Source: a virus. From it: a stretch of DNA of 23,325 nucleotides. Each line of letters opens with the position of its first letter. Position 1 is the first letter of the stretch. Positions 1 to 6,138 of this stretch are shown here, one piece after another. The notes beneath the pieces were generated by a model that worked only from the letters and a program-made list of their open reading frames with translations, was not told where the DNA came from and searched no databases. A program made the position numbers and the translations under genes. The stretch covers positions 1-23,325 of the IMG/VR virus record IMGVR_UViG_3300035670_001272; one strand, 5' to 3'.

Positions 1-50
1 GCTCTAGAGCTAACAATCGCGGTAGTACCTAACGCAATCCTAACAATTGC
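1..50. repeat. Palindrome and three CTAAC-type short repeats at the left edge
   Basis: Positions 1-10 (GCTCTAGAGC) form a perfect palindrome. Three related 11-mers follow in the same orientation: CTAACAATCGC (10-20), CTAACGCAATC (29-39) and CTAACAATTGC (40-50); the first and last differ at one position. The cluster lies downstream of the last gene of the leftward operon and no gene covers it. It could be part of an iteron-like replication site, a protein-binding region or the start of another control region. The window edge prevents a decision. Confidence 0.4.
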
Positions 51-75
51 CCTGGGGACACTTTTTCGTGTTGTT

Positions 76-104
76 GCATTTTGCGTCAGCAGCATTTTGC
101 GTCA
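76..104. repeat. 13-bp direct repeat pair, period 16
   Basis: GCATTTTGCGTCA occurs at 76-88 and again at 92-104 with three bases between, so both copies lie on the same helix face about one and a half turns apart. The pair sits just beyond the stop codon of the rusA-like gene, in the non-coding stretch 1-132. The arrangement fits a binding site for a dimer or an iteron. No function can be assigned from sequence alone. Confidence 0.5.
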
Positions 105-132
105 TTTGTCTCTGGGATGTGCTGTGTCTGCC

Positions 133-543
133 TTACGCTGCCTCCACTGGCTCAATCGTCACATGCGTACCTGCGTGCTCGTTGTACGCCTTCATGGCAA
201 TCAGCGTGCTGACGTTCGTGTCGTCGCCTATGACAGGCTGCAACGCATCGAGAACGGCCTTGGCGATGTTGTCCACGTCTGGCCTGGGCAATCGCGGCGC
301 CGTCGCCTTGACGCCCTTCTTCGTCATGTGTGATTTCGGCCGTGCGAAAAACGCCACGACGGTCACCGCAATCGGGTCATCGCTTGGCGTCACGCCGGCT
401 TCACGTGCGGCGGCCTCGAGCTGCTTGCGATAGGCGTGTACAGGGTGCTTTGCCGGCACATAAGCCCGAGCAAAACCGCCACGTGATGAAACGCGGGCCC
501 GCGGTTGGGGTACTGGGTCGCCTAGCACAATGAACTCGGCCAT
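133..543 (-). CDS. rusA: RusA-family Holliday junction resolvase
   Basis: The 136-aa product matches RusA endonucleases, which are dimers that cut Holliday junctions symmetrically during phage recombination and replication. The family signature PDVDNIAKAVLDAL lies at about residues 88-101, with acidic residues D89, D91, D99 and D107/D108 and lysine K95 in the expected pattern. Length is typical (about 120-140 aa). The ATG is preceded by AGGAGG seven bases upstream and overlaps the stop of the preceding small gene by one base. It is the last gene of the leftward early operon. With the RecT-like protein and the HNH nuclease in the same operon it supports a phage recombination module. Confidence 0.9.
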   Translation of the reverse strand: MAEFIVLGDPVPQPRARVSSRGGFARAYVPAKHPVHAYRKQLEAAAREAGVTPSDDPIAVTVVAFFARPKSHMTKKGVKATAPRLPRPDVDNIAKAVLDALQPVIGDDTNVSTLIAMKAYNEHAGTHVTIEPVEAA

Positions 544-665
544 CAGTCGCCCTCCTGGTCCAGCAGCCGCGCCGTCAACTCGGCAATCTGCGCCTGCATA
601 CGTGCGATCTCGGCCAAGAGCTTCTCAATCTCGCCACGGTATAGGGCTTGCTCGTAGTCGGTCAT
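543..665 (-). CDS. 40-aa coiled-coil small protein
   Basis: This short frame encodes MTDYEQALYRGEIEKLLAEI followed by ARMQAQIAELTARLLDQEGD. Leucine, isoleucine and alanine recur every three to four residues, so the product should be one amphipathic helix or a short coiled coil. Its ATG overlaps the stop of the upstream HTH gene (ATGA), and its stop overlaps the rusA start by one base, so it fits the translationally coupled pattern of the operon. No family is recognised. It might be an oligomerisation peptide or an accessory to a neighbour. Confidence 0.65.
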   Translation of the reverse strand: MTDYEQALYRGEIEKLLAEIARMQAQIAELTARLLDQEGD

Positions 666-964
666 GCCCGCATTCTCTCGCGTTCCTTCGATAGCCGGCT
701 GTCCGTCTGGATATGCGTCTCGGCTCTTCGCTTGGCTAGGTGCTGCTCACGCAGCTCACGCTTCAAAATCTCAATCTGCTCTAGGCTTGGGTTGTTTGGG
801 TTTTCCTCGCTGTCGAGAAACGCCACCCGTCTGTCGGCTGGCAGTCCGAAGCGTTTGACCCACTTGTATACCGCGTCTTTGCCGATGCCGGCCCGCCTGG
901 CGATTTCCGGCACAGGCGAGCCGGTCATCCACAAGTCACAAACCATCTGCTCCTGCTGATTCAT
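662..964 (-). CDS. HTH DNA-binding protein, transposase/Hin-like helix-turn-helix
   Basis: The 100-aa product starts with a simple helix-turn-helix (about residues 5-40: QMVCDLWMTGSPVPEIARRA, then GIGKDAVYKWVKRFGLP), of the type seen in Hin/homeodomain-like and transposase N-terminal domains. A charged helical C-terminal half follows (EQIEILKRELREQHLAKRRA). No catalytic domain is present, so it is probably a small regulator or accessory DNA-binding protein. The ATG at 964 was chosen over the TTG one codon upstream because AAGGA needs at least this spacing. The start overlaps the dnaN stop by one base and the end overlaps the next gene as ATGA. Confidence 0.75.
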   Translation of the reverse strand: MNQQEQMVCDLWMTGSPVPEIARRAGIGKDAVYKWVKRFGLPADRRVAFLDSEENPNNPSLEQIEILKRELREQHLAKRRAETHIQTDSRLSKERERMRA

Positions 965-2076
965 CAATCCTTGGCGAGTGGCATGACGACGTTTCGGAGG
1001 TTCTCGGCCCGAAACACGACCGCAGCCGATTCGTTTTCGGCTTCGACCTCCACTGTCTCAGCCGCGTCAAGTTGCCGCAGCCACTCGACCGCAAAGCGTG
1101 GGTCGATGGCTACCGTGCAAGCGTTGCCCGCCTCAACGACCTCGCACGTGGCGCTGCTCTCACCGAATTGACTCGACCTCGCCTGGAGAAATACTCCGGG
1201 GGGGCCAAAAACCATTGTGACGCCCTTGCTGTCCTCGCTCGCACACACAGCCGCCATCTCACAGGCGTGGAGCAGTTCGCCCACCTGCACCAGCGATGGC
1301 CGCACGTGGTCACGTGTAGGCTCAACGTCACGCCAGCGTGGATACTTGCCCTCGACCTGACGTGCCGAGACCACCGTTTCGCCGATAGTGCCGATGACCA
1401 TCGTGCTCGTCCGCTCGAGCTGGATGCTGTCGACGCCCGACGCCAGACGATAGAAGATGTTGACCACACGCCTGGGTATCAGCGTCTGCGACTCGTCGAG
1501 ATCCTGGTCAATGTCGGCCGACGCCACGCACATGCGACGCCCATCGGTGCCAACAAACGTCAGCTCACCTTCTTTGAACTCGGCCAGCACGGCGCCCAAG
1601 GCGTAGCGGCTGGATTCGTTGTCGGTGGCGAAACGCACCGCACCCACCAGCGTGCGAAACTGGTCACAGGGAAGTCGACCGATGCTGGTGGCATCAGATG
1701 CCGGGGGGGTATTTGGAAACTCCGCCGCGTCTTCCGTCGGCAGCCGCCACGTGCCGTTCCCGGCTTGGATGGTGCAGCTGGTGCCGTCAGGCGTAAGCGT
1801 CACCTCGTCACCGGTCGCAGTCGACAGAATCGCCTGCAGCCGCACGGCCGGCAGCAGCAGCGGATCGCCGTAGTAGGCCAGCGGCGTCTGAATCGTGACC
1901 TCAAGGTCGGTGCCCGTGAGCATCGCCTCAGAGAGGAGCACGTTTTGCAAAATCGGCTTCGGGCTCCTGGCCGGCACCGCCTGCAGTACGCAGGTCAGGG
2001 CGGTGCGGAGTTCCGACATCGAGATCGAGGTGCCAGTTGCCCGGCTCTTCTTGGGCTTCGTCATTGTCGCGGTCAT
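964..2076 (-). CDS. dnaN: Phage-encoded DNA polymerase III beta sliding clamp
   Basis: The 370-aa product has the length and layout of bacterial beta clamps (about 366 aa, three clamp folds). Visible landmarks are an N-terminal domain ending near a GNGTWRLPTEDAAEFP stretch, a central TDGRRMCVA motif, a SRQVEGKYPRW-like segment and the C-terminal VVMPLAKD, close to the usual YVVMPM ending. Clamps tether polymerases and repair proteins to DNA. The ATG at 2076 is preceded by AAAGGA with eight bases of spacing; an ATG at 2106 lacks this. A small membrane-protein gene overlaps its 5' end by 149 bases in another frame. Phage-encoded clamps of the bacterial type are uncommon and suggest that this phage builds its own replisome. 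Confidence 0.9.
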   Translation of the reverse strand: MTATMTKPKKSRATGTSISMSELRTALTCVLQAVPARSPKPILQNVLLSEAMLTGTDLEVTIQTPLAYYGDPLLLPAVRLQAILSTATGDEVTLTPDGTSCTIQAGNGTWRLPTEDAAEFPNTPPASDATSIGRLPCDQFRTLVGAVRFATDNESSRYALGAVLAEFKEGELTFVGTDGRRMCVASADIDQDLDESQTLIPRRVVNIFYRLASGVDSIQLERTSTMVIGTIGETVVSARQVEGKYPRWRDVEPTRDHVRPSLVQVGELLHACEMAAVCASEDSKGVTMVFGPPGVFLQARSSQFGESSATCEVVEAGNACTVAIDPRFAVEWLRQLDAAETVEVEAENESAAVVFRAENLRNVVMPLAKD

Positions 2077-2182
2077 CGGTCGAATCCTTTCTGAGAGTGA
2101 GCCCAACGGCGATGCCGAGGGCGAAAACCAATCCGTTCACCAACACACCAGCACAGAGAAAAATTGCGTTGTCGAGAGTCAT
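1928..2182 (-). CDS. Small single-pass membrane protein, unknown function
   Basis: The 84-aa product begins with a clear hydrophobic segment (about residues 6-28, IFLCAGVLVNGLVFALGIAV), then a basic RK and a very acidic cytosol-type stretch (DSTDDRDNDEAQEEP). An N-out, C-in single-pass topology is likely. The ATG overlaps the stop of the preceding gene as ATGA, with AAAGG nine bases upstream. The last 149 bases overlap the dnaN 5' end in another frame, a longer overlap than elsewhere in the operon, so the C-terminal third is constrained by dnaN or may be poorly conserved. Membrane proteins are unusual in a replication operon; it could act in superinfection exclusion or replisome localisation, but nothing in the sequence decides this. 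Confidence 0.6.
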   Translation of the reverse strand: MTLDNAIFLCAGVLVNGLVFALGIAVGLTLRKDSTDDRDNDEAQEEPGNWHLDLDVGTPHRPDLRTAGGAGQEPEADFAKRAPL

Positions 2183-2376
2183 GATTCGTTGCCTTTCTGG
2201 GCCTCTGCCCGCTCGGCTTTCATCGTCTGCTCTTCCGCTCGACGCATCAGGAATCGAATGACCGCACCCATGCCATCGGCGTGCCTGGCGAGATCTCCGG
2301 TGGCAAAGCGTGCCATGTAATCGCACCACAGCAGTGCGTCCCGAGTCGTGCAAATGGCATCTGGAAACTCATTCAT
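2179..2376 (-). CDS. Hypothetical 65-aa protein
   Basis: The product MNEFPDAICTTRDALLWCDY continues into a helical, charged C-terminal half rich in R, E and K (RFLMRRAEEQTMKAERAEAQ). Start and stop both overlap neighbours as ATGA, which is the main evidence that it is real. The upstream extension of this open frame is low-complexity arginine-rich shadow sequence and was excluded. No family is recognised. It is probably a small early phage protein. Confidence 0.6.
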   Translation of the reverse strand: MNEFPDAICTTRDALLWCDYMARFATGDLARHADGMGAVIRFLMRRAEEQTMKAERAEAQKGNES

Positions 2377-2621
2377 GCCGCGCCGCCTTTCTGCCCGCCA
2401 AGCACACGCACGAACCCGGCGAGCTGATCGTTGGTCGCCTCGGCCTGCTCCATCGAGTGCGACACTCGCACAAGGCGGCGATGCAGTGCCCGAATAGTCT
2501 GCTCTGCCATCTCGAGCACGAGCCGCGACTCGTCGTCGGTGTCGTCGTCCCACGCACGCATCTGGCACATCTCTGCGACGGTGACAGCAGGAGGCAGGTT
2601 GAATGGCTTGTCCTCGCTCAT
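2373..2621 (-). CDS. Hypothetical 82-aa helical protein
   Basis: The product begins MSEDKPFNLPPAVTVAEMCQ, then contains a long helix-prone region (SRLVLEMAEQTIRALHRRLV, HSMEQAEATNDQLAGFVRVL) with coiled-coil character. The start codon overlaps the stop of the LexA-like HTH gene (ATGA, 2618-2621) and the end overlaps the next gene in the same way. No family is recognised. Position directly behind a DNA-binding protein suggests co-translation, possibly as a partner, but this is inference. Confidence 0.6.
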   Translation of the reverse strand: MSEDKPFNLPPAVTVAEMCQMRAWDDDTDDESRLVLEMAEQTIRALHRRLVRVSHSMEQAEATNDQLAGFVRVLGGQKGGAA

Positions 2622-2872
2622 TTCAGCCCTCCAGTCGGTCGGATGGTGCGGCTGCAGTGGCTGCTCCACGTGAGCCAGCCCTTTTTCCGTAGCGGAATCA
2701 GGTGGCACATGACGCCGTTGTTCGACTGTAAGCCGAACGCCAGACGCACCTCGCGGATCGTCGGGCTGTAGCCATTCGTCTCGCAGTAATCGACCACCCA
2801 GTCGTAAACCGCTCGCTGCCGGTCGGTGATGGCAGCCGGGGGGTCATTTTCAATCGTTGCGGTCTCGGTCAT
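2618..2872 (-). CDS. LexA N-terminal-type winged-helix DNA-binding protein
   Basis: The 84-aa product matches the DNA-binding domain of LexA repressors: ITDRQRAVYDWVVDYCETNG (residues 15-34), YSPTIREVRLAFGLQSNNGV (35-54) and a wing-like LRKKGWLTWS (61-70). LexA's C-terminal S24 autoprotease is absent, so SOS-type self-cleavage is not expected. It could bind a LexA-like or phage-specific operator. The ATG at 2872 is preceded by GGAAAGGA; an in-frame ATG at 2887 would place this ribosome binding site inside the gene. The next gene overlaps as ATGA. It lies inside the early operon rather than at a divergent promoter, so it may be a late-acting regulator or host-SOS mimic. Confidence 0.8.
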   Translation of the reverse strand: MTETATIENDPPAAITDRQRAVYDWVVDYCETNGYSPTIREVRLAFGLQSNNGVMCHLIPLRKKGWLTWSSHCSRTIRPTGGLK

Positions 2873-2886
2873 AGGAATCCTTTCCA

Positions 2887-3690
2887 CTAGGTTGTCACCT
2901 TTGATGCAAGCGCACGCCGTGTGCGCTCAAATGCTTCTGCTGCCTCGCCTTGAAAAGCCCGAGGTGGTGGCGGCTCGTCGCCAAAGTCGGCACGACGCTT
3001 GCCGCCTTTCTTCTCGTCATACGTGCCGCCAAGGCAGTGCAGCACGAACTCAGGACCGCAGAACTGGGAGAGCGATACCGGCGTGTCAAAGTACCGGCAT
3101 CGCTTCAGCCGCTCGATCGCCTCGGGGTACATGGCTACCCAATCGGGATCGTTCAGCCTGTCCACGGCCTTTGGCGGCGGGTTGACAGGCTTCCACGGCT
3201 TTCCGGTCCCGTTGTTCCAGGCTTTTCGCAGTGCCTGCCATGCCTGCCGGTCGAACCCGTCTCGCGGAAGAGGAGGAATACTCTTATTCTTCTCTTCTTC
3301 TTCTCTGGTCCGGCTTTTGTCCGGTTCGCAACCGGACAAGACCCGGACAGACCGTGTCGCAGACTTCCGCTTGGCGTCTAAGGCGCGTGCTTTTGCGGTG
3401 TCGCTGCAATGCCGGTCGAAGCGCGGGAATGACAATCCGCCGTCACATTCAGCCAGCCAGCCCACCCTGACAAGGGCGGCACCGAAGCCATCGCACCTAG
3501 CCAAACGGTCCACCCAGCCAAGCCCGACGCCTTCGGCGTGCCCGTCGTGGGTATGCCTGTCCGCCCATGACCATAGGCGAAACAGTTTTCCGATCACGGC
3601 ATCGTCCTCAAGCTGGACGATGTCGGCCACGCGGATGACGGCAGGGTCATCCGCTAGGTCGTGACGCATTTTGAGCCATTCACCGGCCAT
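2887..3690 (-). CDS. Phage replication-initiator-like protein
   Basis: The 267-aa product opens with MAGEWLKMRHDLADDPAVIR and continues FRLWSWADRHTHDGHAEGVG, GFGAALVRVGWLAECDGGLS and FPRFDRHCSDTAKARALDAK. This N-terminal layout is typical of phage replication or replisome-organiser-type proteins. A charged linker (TREEEEKNKS, about residues 127-137) separates it from a second half with WQALRKAWNNGTGKPW and a basic C-terminus. Its likely role is origin recognition or helicase loading; the family assignment is from memory. GGGAGG lies six bases before the ATG. The neighbouring clamp gene, dnaN, fits a replication role. The region encoding the linker is locally less GC-rich. Confidence 0.65.
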   Translation of the reverse strand: MAGEWLKMRHDLADDPAVIRVADIVQLEDDAVIGKLFRLWSWADRHTHDGHAEGVGLGWVDRLARCDGFGAALVRVGWLAECDGGLSFPRFDRHCSDTAKARALDAKRKSATRSVRVLSGCEPDKSRTREEEEKNKSIPPLPRDGFDRQAWQALRKAWNNGTGKPWKPVNPPPKAVDRLNDPDWVAMYPEAIERLKRCRYFDTPVSLSQFCGPEFVLHCLGGTYDEKKGGKRRADFGDEPPPPRAFQGEAAEAFERTRRALASKVTT

Positions 3691-3701
3691 CCTTGGCCTC
3701 C

Positions 3702-4613
3702 CTATTTCACAGAAACTGAGTTGGCCTCTGACGCCAGACAGTCACCGTGGCATCGCTGCGGGTAGCAATGACACACAAGCACCTTGCCCGTCAGATCACC
3801 GGATTCAATGCGTTCCGTAATTGAAGGCTTGTGTGGCAGATAGTGCCGCTCGTAGGCGTTACACACATCGTCTCGGTCGCCGTCCTCGCCAAGAACAAAC
3901 GGGTTGCCATAGCGAGTGCCTCGATCAATGCGGACAGCCAGCCGCTCTTGCTCGGCCCACGCGATCAGGTTTTTGTCTGCCGATGCGTTTGCAACAACAG
4001 TCAGCCCAGACTCGACTTCGGCCTGGCGGTCGCGTTCGTCTTGCCGCCAATCGTCAGTCGGCTTTTTTGCAACCTCACGCTTCGCGTCCTGCAGCGTGAT
4101 CCTTCCGGCCTTGAGCCGCTCAAATACCTCTGGTGCTTCCTGCTTTACCTTCTTGGCGTCTTGAACGTACCGCTCGCCAACTCCGACAGACTTTGCGGCT
4201 TCTTTTCTGGCAGGAGCGGCAGGCTTTTTCTCGATAGGTTCTGGCACTTTTGCCATAACCTTTTGGCCCCTACCGTGCTCCTTCCCTGCATCTCGCTGCC
4301 GTCGCTTCGCGTCAGCCGCAAAGAACGGCTCAAGCTCTGCTGCCACCGCAGCCAAAGCACCCTTGTTCATGTGCCGCCGCCGGTCGTTCATTGCCACGGC
4401 AAAGGCGGTCGGCTCGTCGCCTGTGTATTCCTTGGTCTTCGGCTCCACACCTGCGATCTTGCAGGCCGCCCAGCGGTTGCGACCGTCAAGGATCTTTCCT
4501 TCGTAAGTCCAGACGGGCACAAGCTGACCATTCTTGCGAATGTCATCTGCTAACTCATGAAGTTTGTCCTCGGCCATCATCGGCCAAACGTCAGCAATCG
4601 GGTGGTGTTTCAT
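3702..4613 (-). CDS. ParB-like N-terminal domain fused to a DUF4326 domain
   Basis: The 303-aa product begins with a ParB/sulfiredoxin-like domain (about residues 1-95): HPIADVWPMM, LADDIRKNGQLVPVWTYEGK, ILDGRNRWAACKIAGVEP. A lysine-rich linker and a second HTH-like part follow (GVGERYVQDAKKVKQEAPEV, RLKAGRITLQDA). The last 76 residues resemble DUF4326, with RGTRYGNPFVLGEDG near 230-245 and the cysteine/histidine cluster VCHCYPQRCHGDCLA near 280-294. ParB domains bind DNA and often CTP. DUF4326 function is not established. The ATG at 4613 was chosen because the open frame before it contains the AAAGGA site. It overlaps the HNH stop as ATGA. The fusion is unusual: phage ParB-like proteins usually end after the HTH. 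Confidence 0.75.
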   Translation of the reverse strand: MKHHPIADVWPMMAEDKLHELADDIRKNGQLVPVWTYEGKILDGRNRWAACKIAGVEPKTKEYTGDEPTAFAVAMNDRRRHMNKGALAAVAAELEPFFAADAKRRQRDAGKEHGRGQKVMAKVPEPIEKKPAAPARKEAAKSVGVGERYVQDAKKVKQEAPEVFERLKAGRITLQDAKREVAKKPTDDWRQDERDRQAEVESGLTVVANASADKNLIAWAEQERLAVRIDRGTRYGNPFVLGEDGDRDDVCNAYERHYLPHKPSITERIESGDLTGKVLVCHCYPQRCHGDCLASEANSVSVK

Positions 4614-4870
4614 CGTCCATGAATCCTTTCGTGACAGGGTCGGCAAACGAGCAGATAGTCAGAGTCCGGGTACTCCCACGGCTCCAGGTGGGCGTCATAC
4701 CTCAAGTGGTGAACAACAGTTGCTGCCCCGTTGACTCCGCACGCTTCGCATCTACGTCCGCGAGAGTCAAATAAGGCCATCCGTCTGGCTTGCCATCGAC
4801 GATCAGCGAGCTTGAGTCGATAAGTGGCGGGGTCGTTTTTTTTAGACGGTGGATGTGGACAACAAGCCAT
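4610..4870 (-). CDS. HNH endonuclease
   Basis: The 86-aa product carries RLKLADRRWQARRMALFDSR, a common N-terminal flank of phage HNH nucleases. The zinc-binding and catalytic pattern is C41-x2-C44, H54-H55, then C76-x2-C79-H80 and H84. HNH proteins nick or cleave DNA in recombination, packaging or restriction. The ATG at 4870 has AGGA four bases upstream; a GTG at 4909 in the same frame has no ribosome binding site. The gene overlaps the preceding 270-aa gene by 169 bases in the -1 frame, while most other overlaps here are 4 bases. An A8 tract lies inside the overlap, so the domain may instead be made by -1 frameshifting as a fusion. Confidence 0.8.
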   Translation of the reverse strand: MACCPHPPSKKNDPATYRLKLADRRWQARRMALFDSRGRRCEACGVNGAATVVHHLRYDAHLEPWEYPDSDYLLVCRPCHERIHGR

Positions 4871-5514
4871 GCAGTCCTGTGCGTGCTGGTAGTCCCAATC
4901 AGAAGCCACTTGTCAAAGTCGATGTTCGTAACCTGAAGATTGTCCCAGAGGCCGCCGTGCTTCGATGGGTTTTTCCTCAGGTATTCGTAGACTTCATGCG
5001 CGGCAACTTGCTGGCGATGTGTCTTCCCCTGCTTGCTGCACCATTGCAGGAAAGGCTTCTGAGGCGTTTCTGTTTGCGTGGTGATCCAATCCGGCGAATC
5101 ATCAAACTCGCGGATCTCCATGCCGTATCCAATGTTCGACTGCTGCGGCTTTACGACAGCGATGCTTCGCCGCTCTTTGTTAAACAAGTCAATCGGGTCT
5201 TCATCGCCCGTCTGTCGCACGCACGCTTCAAGAATTGCCCGCTTTTCCTGCGAGCCTTGCACGCTGCCAATTATCTCGGCTTCAAGCATTTTCCAACTCT
5301 CAAACCGTGAGTCTTTGGGGGTGGCCTTGGCCAGCAACGAACAACGATCCCAGATACTCAGCCGATCCATGCCGTTGCAGTAATCACAGAACACCCGCGT
5401 AAGTCCGATGCTGTCATCCAGCACTATGGCGCACTGAACAACGCGACCGTCTTTCGTGCGGTTAGGAGCACCCACGCCTAAAACAACGCCAGTGATGTCT
5501 GTTCCGCGACTCAC
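4702..5514 (-). CDS. 270-aa early protein with C-terminal clamp-binding-like motif
   Basis: No family is recognised. The first ~90 residues (DITGVVLGVGAPNRTKDGRV, QCAIVLDDSIGLTRVFCDY, then LLAKATPKDSRFESWKMLEA) look like alternating beta strands and may form an OB-like barrel, which would suit a ssDNA-binding role; this is inference. The middle and C-terminal parts look mixed alpha/beta (HEVYEYLRKNPSKHGGLWDN, FDKWLLIGTTSTHRTAWLVV). The protein ends QQLLFTT, matching the QxxLF core of beta-clamp-binding peptides. Start chosen: GTG at 5514, with GGAGG five bases upstream and GTGA overlap with the preceding stop; the TTG four codons earlier is inside that site. The last 44 codons follow an A8 tract and overlap the HNH gene. 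Confidence 0.65.
   Translation of the reverse strand: MSRGTDITGVVLGVGAPNRTKDGRVVQCAIVLDDSIGLTRVFCDYCNGMDRLSIWDRCSLLAKATPKDSRFESWKMLEAEIIGSVQGSQEKRAILEACVRQTGDEDPIDLFNKERRSIAVVKPQQSNIGYGMEIREFDDSPDWITTQTETPQKPFLQWCSKQGKTHRQQVAAHEVYEYLRKNPSKHGGLWDNLQVTNIDFDKWLLIGTTSTHRTAWLVVHIHRLKKTTPPLIDSSSLIVDGKPDGWPYLTLADVDAKRAESTGQQLLFTT
4836..4843 (-). other. A8 slippery tract, possible -1 frameshift site
   Basis: On the minus strand the sequence is CTA AAA AAA ACG in the frame of the 270-aa gene. This contains A-AAA-AAA, which fits the X-XXY-YYZ rule for -1 slippage. The HNH frame is exactly -1 relative to it. Slippage here would join about 226 residues of the upstream protein to about 75 residues containing the complete HNH motif, giving a protein near 300 aa. 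A sequencing or assembly error in the homopolymer would look the same. Confidence 0.4.
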
Positions 5515-5834
5515 TTCACCCTCCAAACACTCGCCTTCCGCCCTGACGCCGTCTTCCGCGTCCCGGCCTCTACCACCATTCCGAGCTTGGCAAGCTCGAT
5601 GCGTCGTGGCCGCTGGGTGCTCGGGTTCATCTGCAGCCGTCGCTGCATCTCCTCGTCGGTGAGCCCGTCGGGCGTCTCGGCCAGGAGCTCGAGCACCTTC
5701 CGCTGCATGGCGTTTAGCACCTTCGGCGTCAGCGAGTCGGCAGCCGCGGCCGACGTGATCGAGCCTCTGACGCTGGGGGCGCGCTGGTTAAACAGCGGCA
5801 GCACGGCCTCGGCAGGTGGGTAGTAGTCGCTCAC
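5511..5834 (-). CDS. Winged-helix DNA-binding protein
   Basis: The 107-aa product has a proline- and alanine-containing N-terminus followed by a winged helix at about residues 35-107: LTPKVLNAMQRKVLELLAET, PDGLTDEEMQRRLQMNPSTQ, RPRRIELAKLGMVVEAGTRK, then SGRKASVWRV as the wing. This resembles MarR-type and phage HTH modules. The GTG start at 5834 has AAAGGAGG seven bases upstream and overlaps the preceding HTH gene's stop (GTGA); the end overlaps the 270-aa gene in the same way. It is likely a small regulator or replication accessory of the early operon. Confidence 0.75.
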   Translation of the reverse strand: MSDYYPPAEAVLPLFNQRAPSVRGSITSAAAADSLTPKVLNAMQRKVLELLAETPDGLTDEEMQRRLQMNPSTQRPRRIELAKLGMVVEAGTRKTASGRKASVWRVK

Positions 5835-5977
5835 TGTGCGGCCTCCTTTGCACGAAGGATGGCGTTGCGGATCCCGGTCGGCGTCACGCCAAGTCGCCGT
5901 GCGACCTGGGCCTGCGTGAGCCCTTGGGCGAGCAGCTGCTGCACGCGGGTGATGTCGATCGTGGGTCGGGATGGCAT
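5831..5977 (-). CDS. 48-aa helix-turn-helix protein
   Basis: The frame encodes MPSRPTIDITRVQQLLAQGL, TQAQVARRLGVTPTGIRNAI and a short charged tail. TQAQVARRLGVTPTGIRNAI is a textbook resolvase/Hin-like helix-turn-helix, and almost nothing else is present. AAGGA lies about eight bases before the ATG, and the stop overlaps the next gene as GTGA. About 31 codons upstream remain open in the same frame with a protein-like composition but no start codon, which may be a remnant of a longer ancestral protein. It probably binds DNA as a dimer. Confidence 0.7.
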   Translation of the reverse strand: MPSRPTIDITRVQQLLAQGLTQAQVARRLGVTPTGIRNAILRAKEAAQ

Positions 5978-6138
5978 GGGAAACGTCCTTGTATTGGCGG
6001 CGTCACGTGCCGCGGTCGGCTCAGCCTCGGCTACAGGAGATGGGCCTTGCTGAGCATCCGGCGTTGTTCCGCACTAGGCCGGCTCTACGGGCGAATGCGG
6101 CTGGCATGAGCGGCCACTACGGCAATCGCGTGCCGGGC
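5978..6138 (-). other. Non-coding spacer inside the early operon
   Basis: This 161-base stretch is the longest gap within the otherwise overlapping operon. No frame has both a start codon and a ribosome binding site. Its last 90 bases are open in frame with the downstream 48-aa HTH gene, reading a Pro/Ala/Glu-rich linker without an initiation codon. It could be decayed coding sequence. No promoter matching the operator class of the control region was seen. Confidence 0.45.

Noticed and set aside
1072-2094. 340-aa plus-strand open frame
   Set aside because: It is antisense to the beta-clamp gene, whose frame has family motifs and a ribosome binding site. Composition (R, H, A-rich) is typical of a shadow frame.
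5978-6138. Possible 28-aa mini-gene on the minus strand
   Set aside because: The start lacks a ribosome binding site and the product has no domain features.
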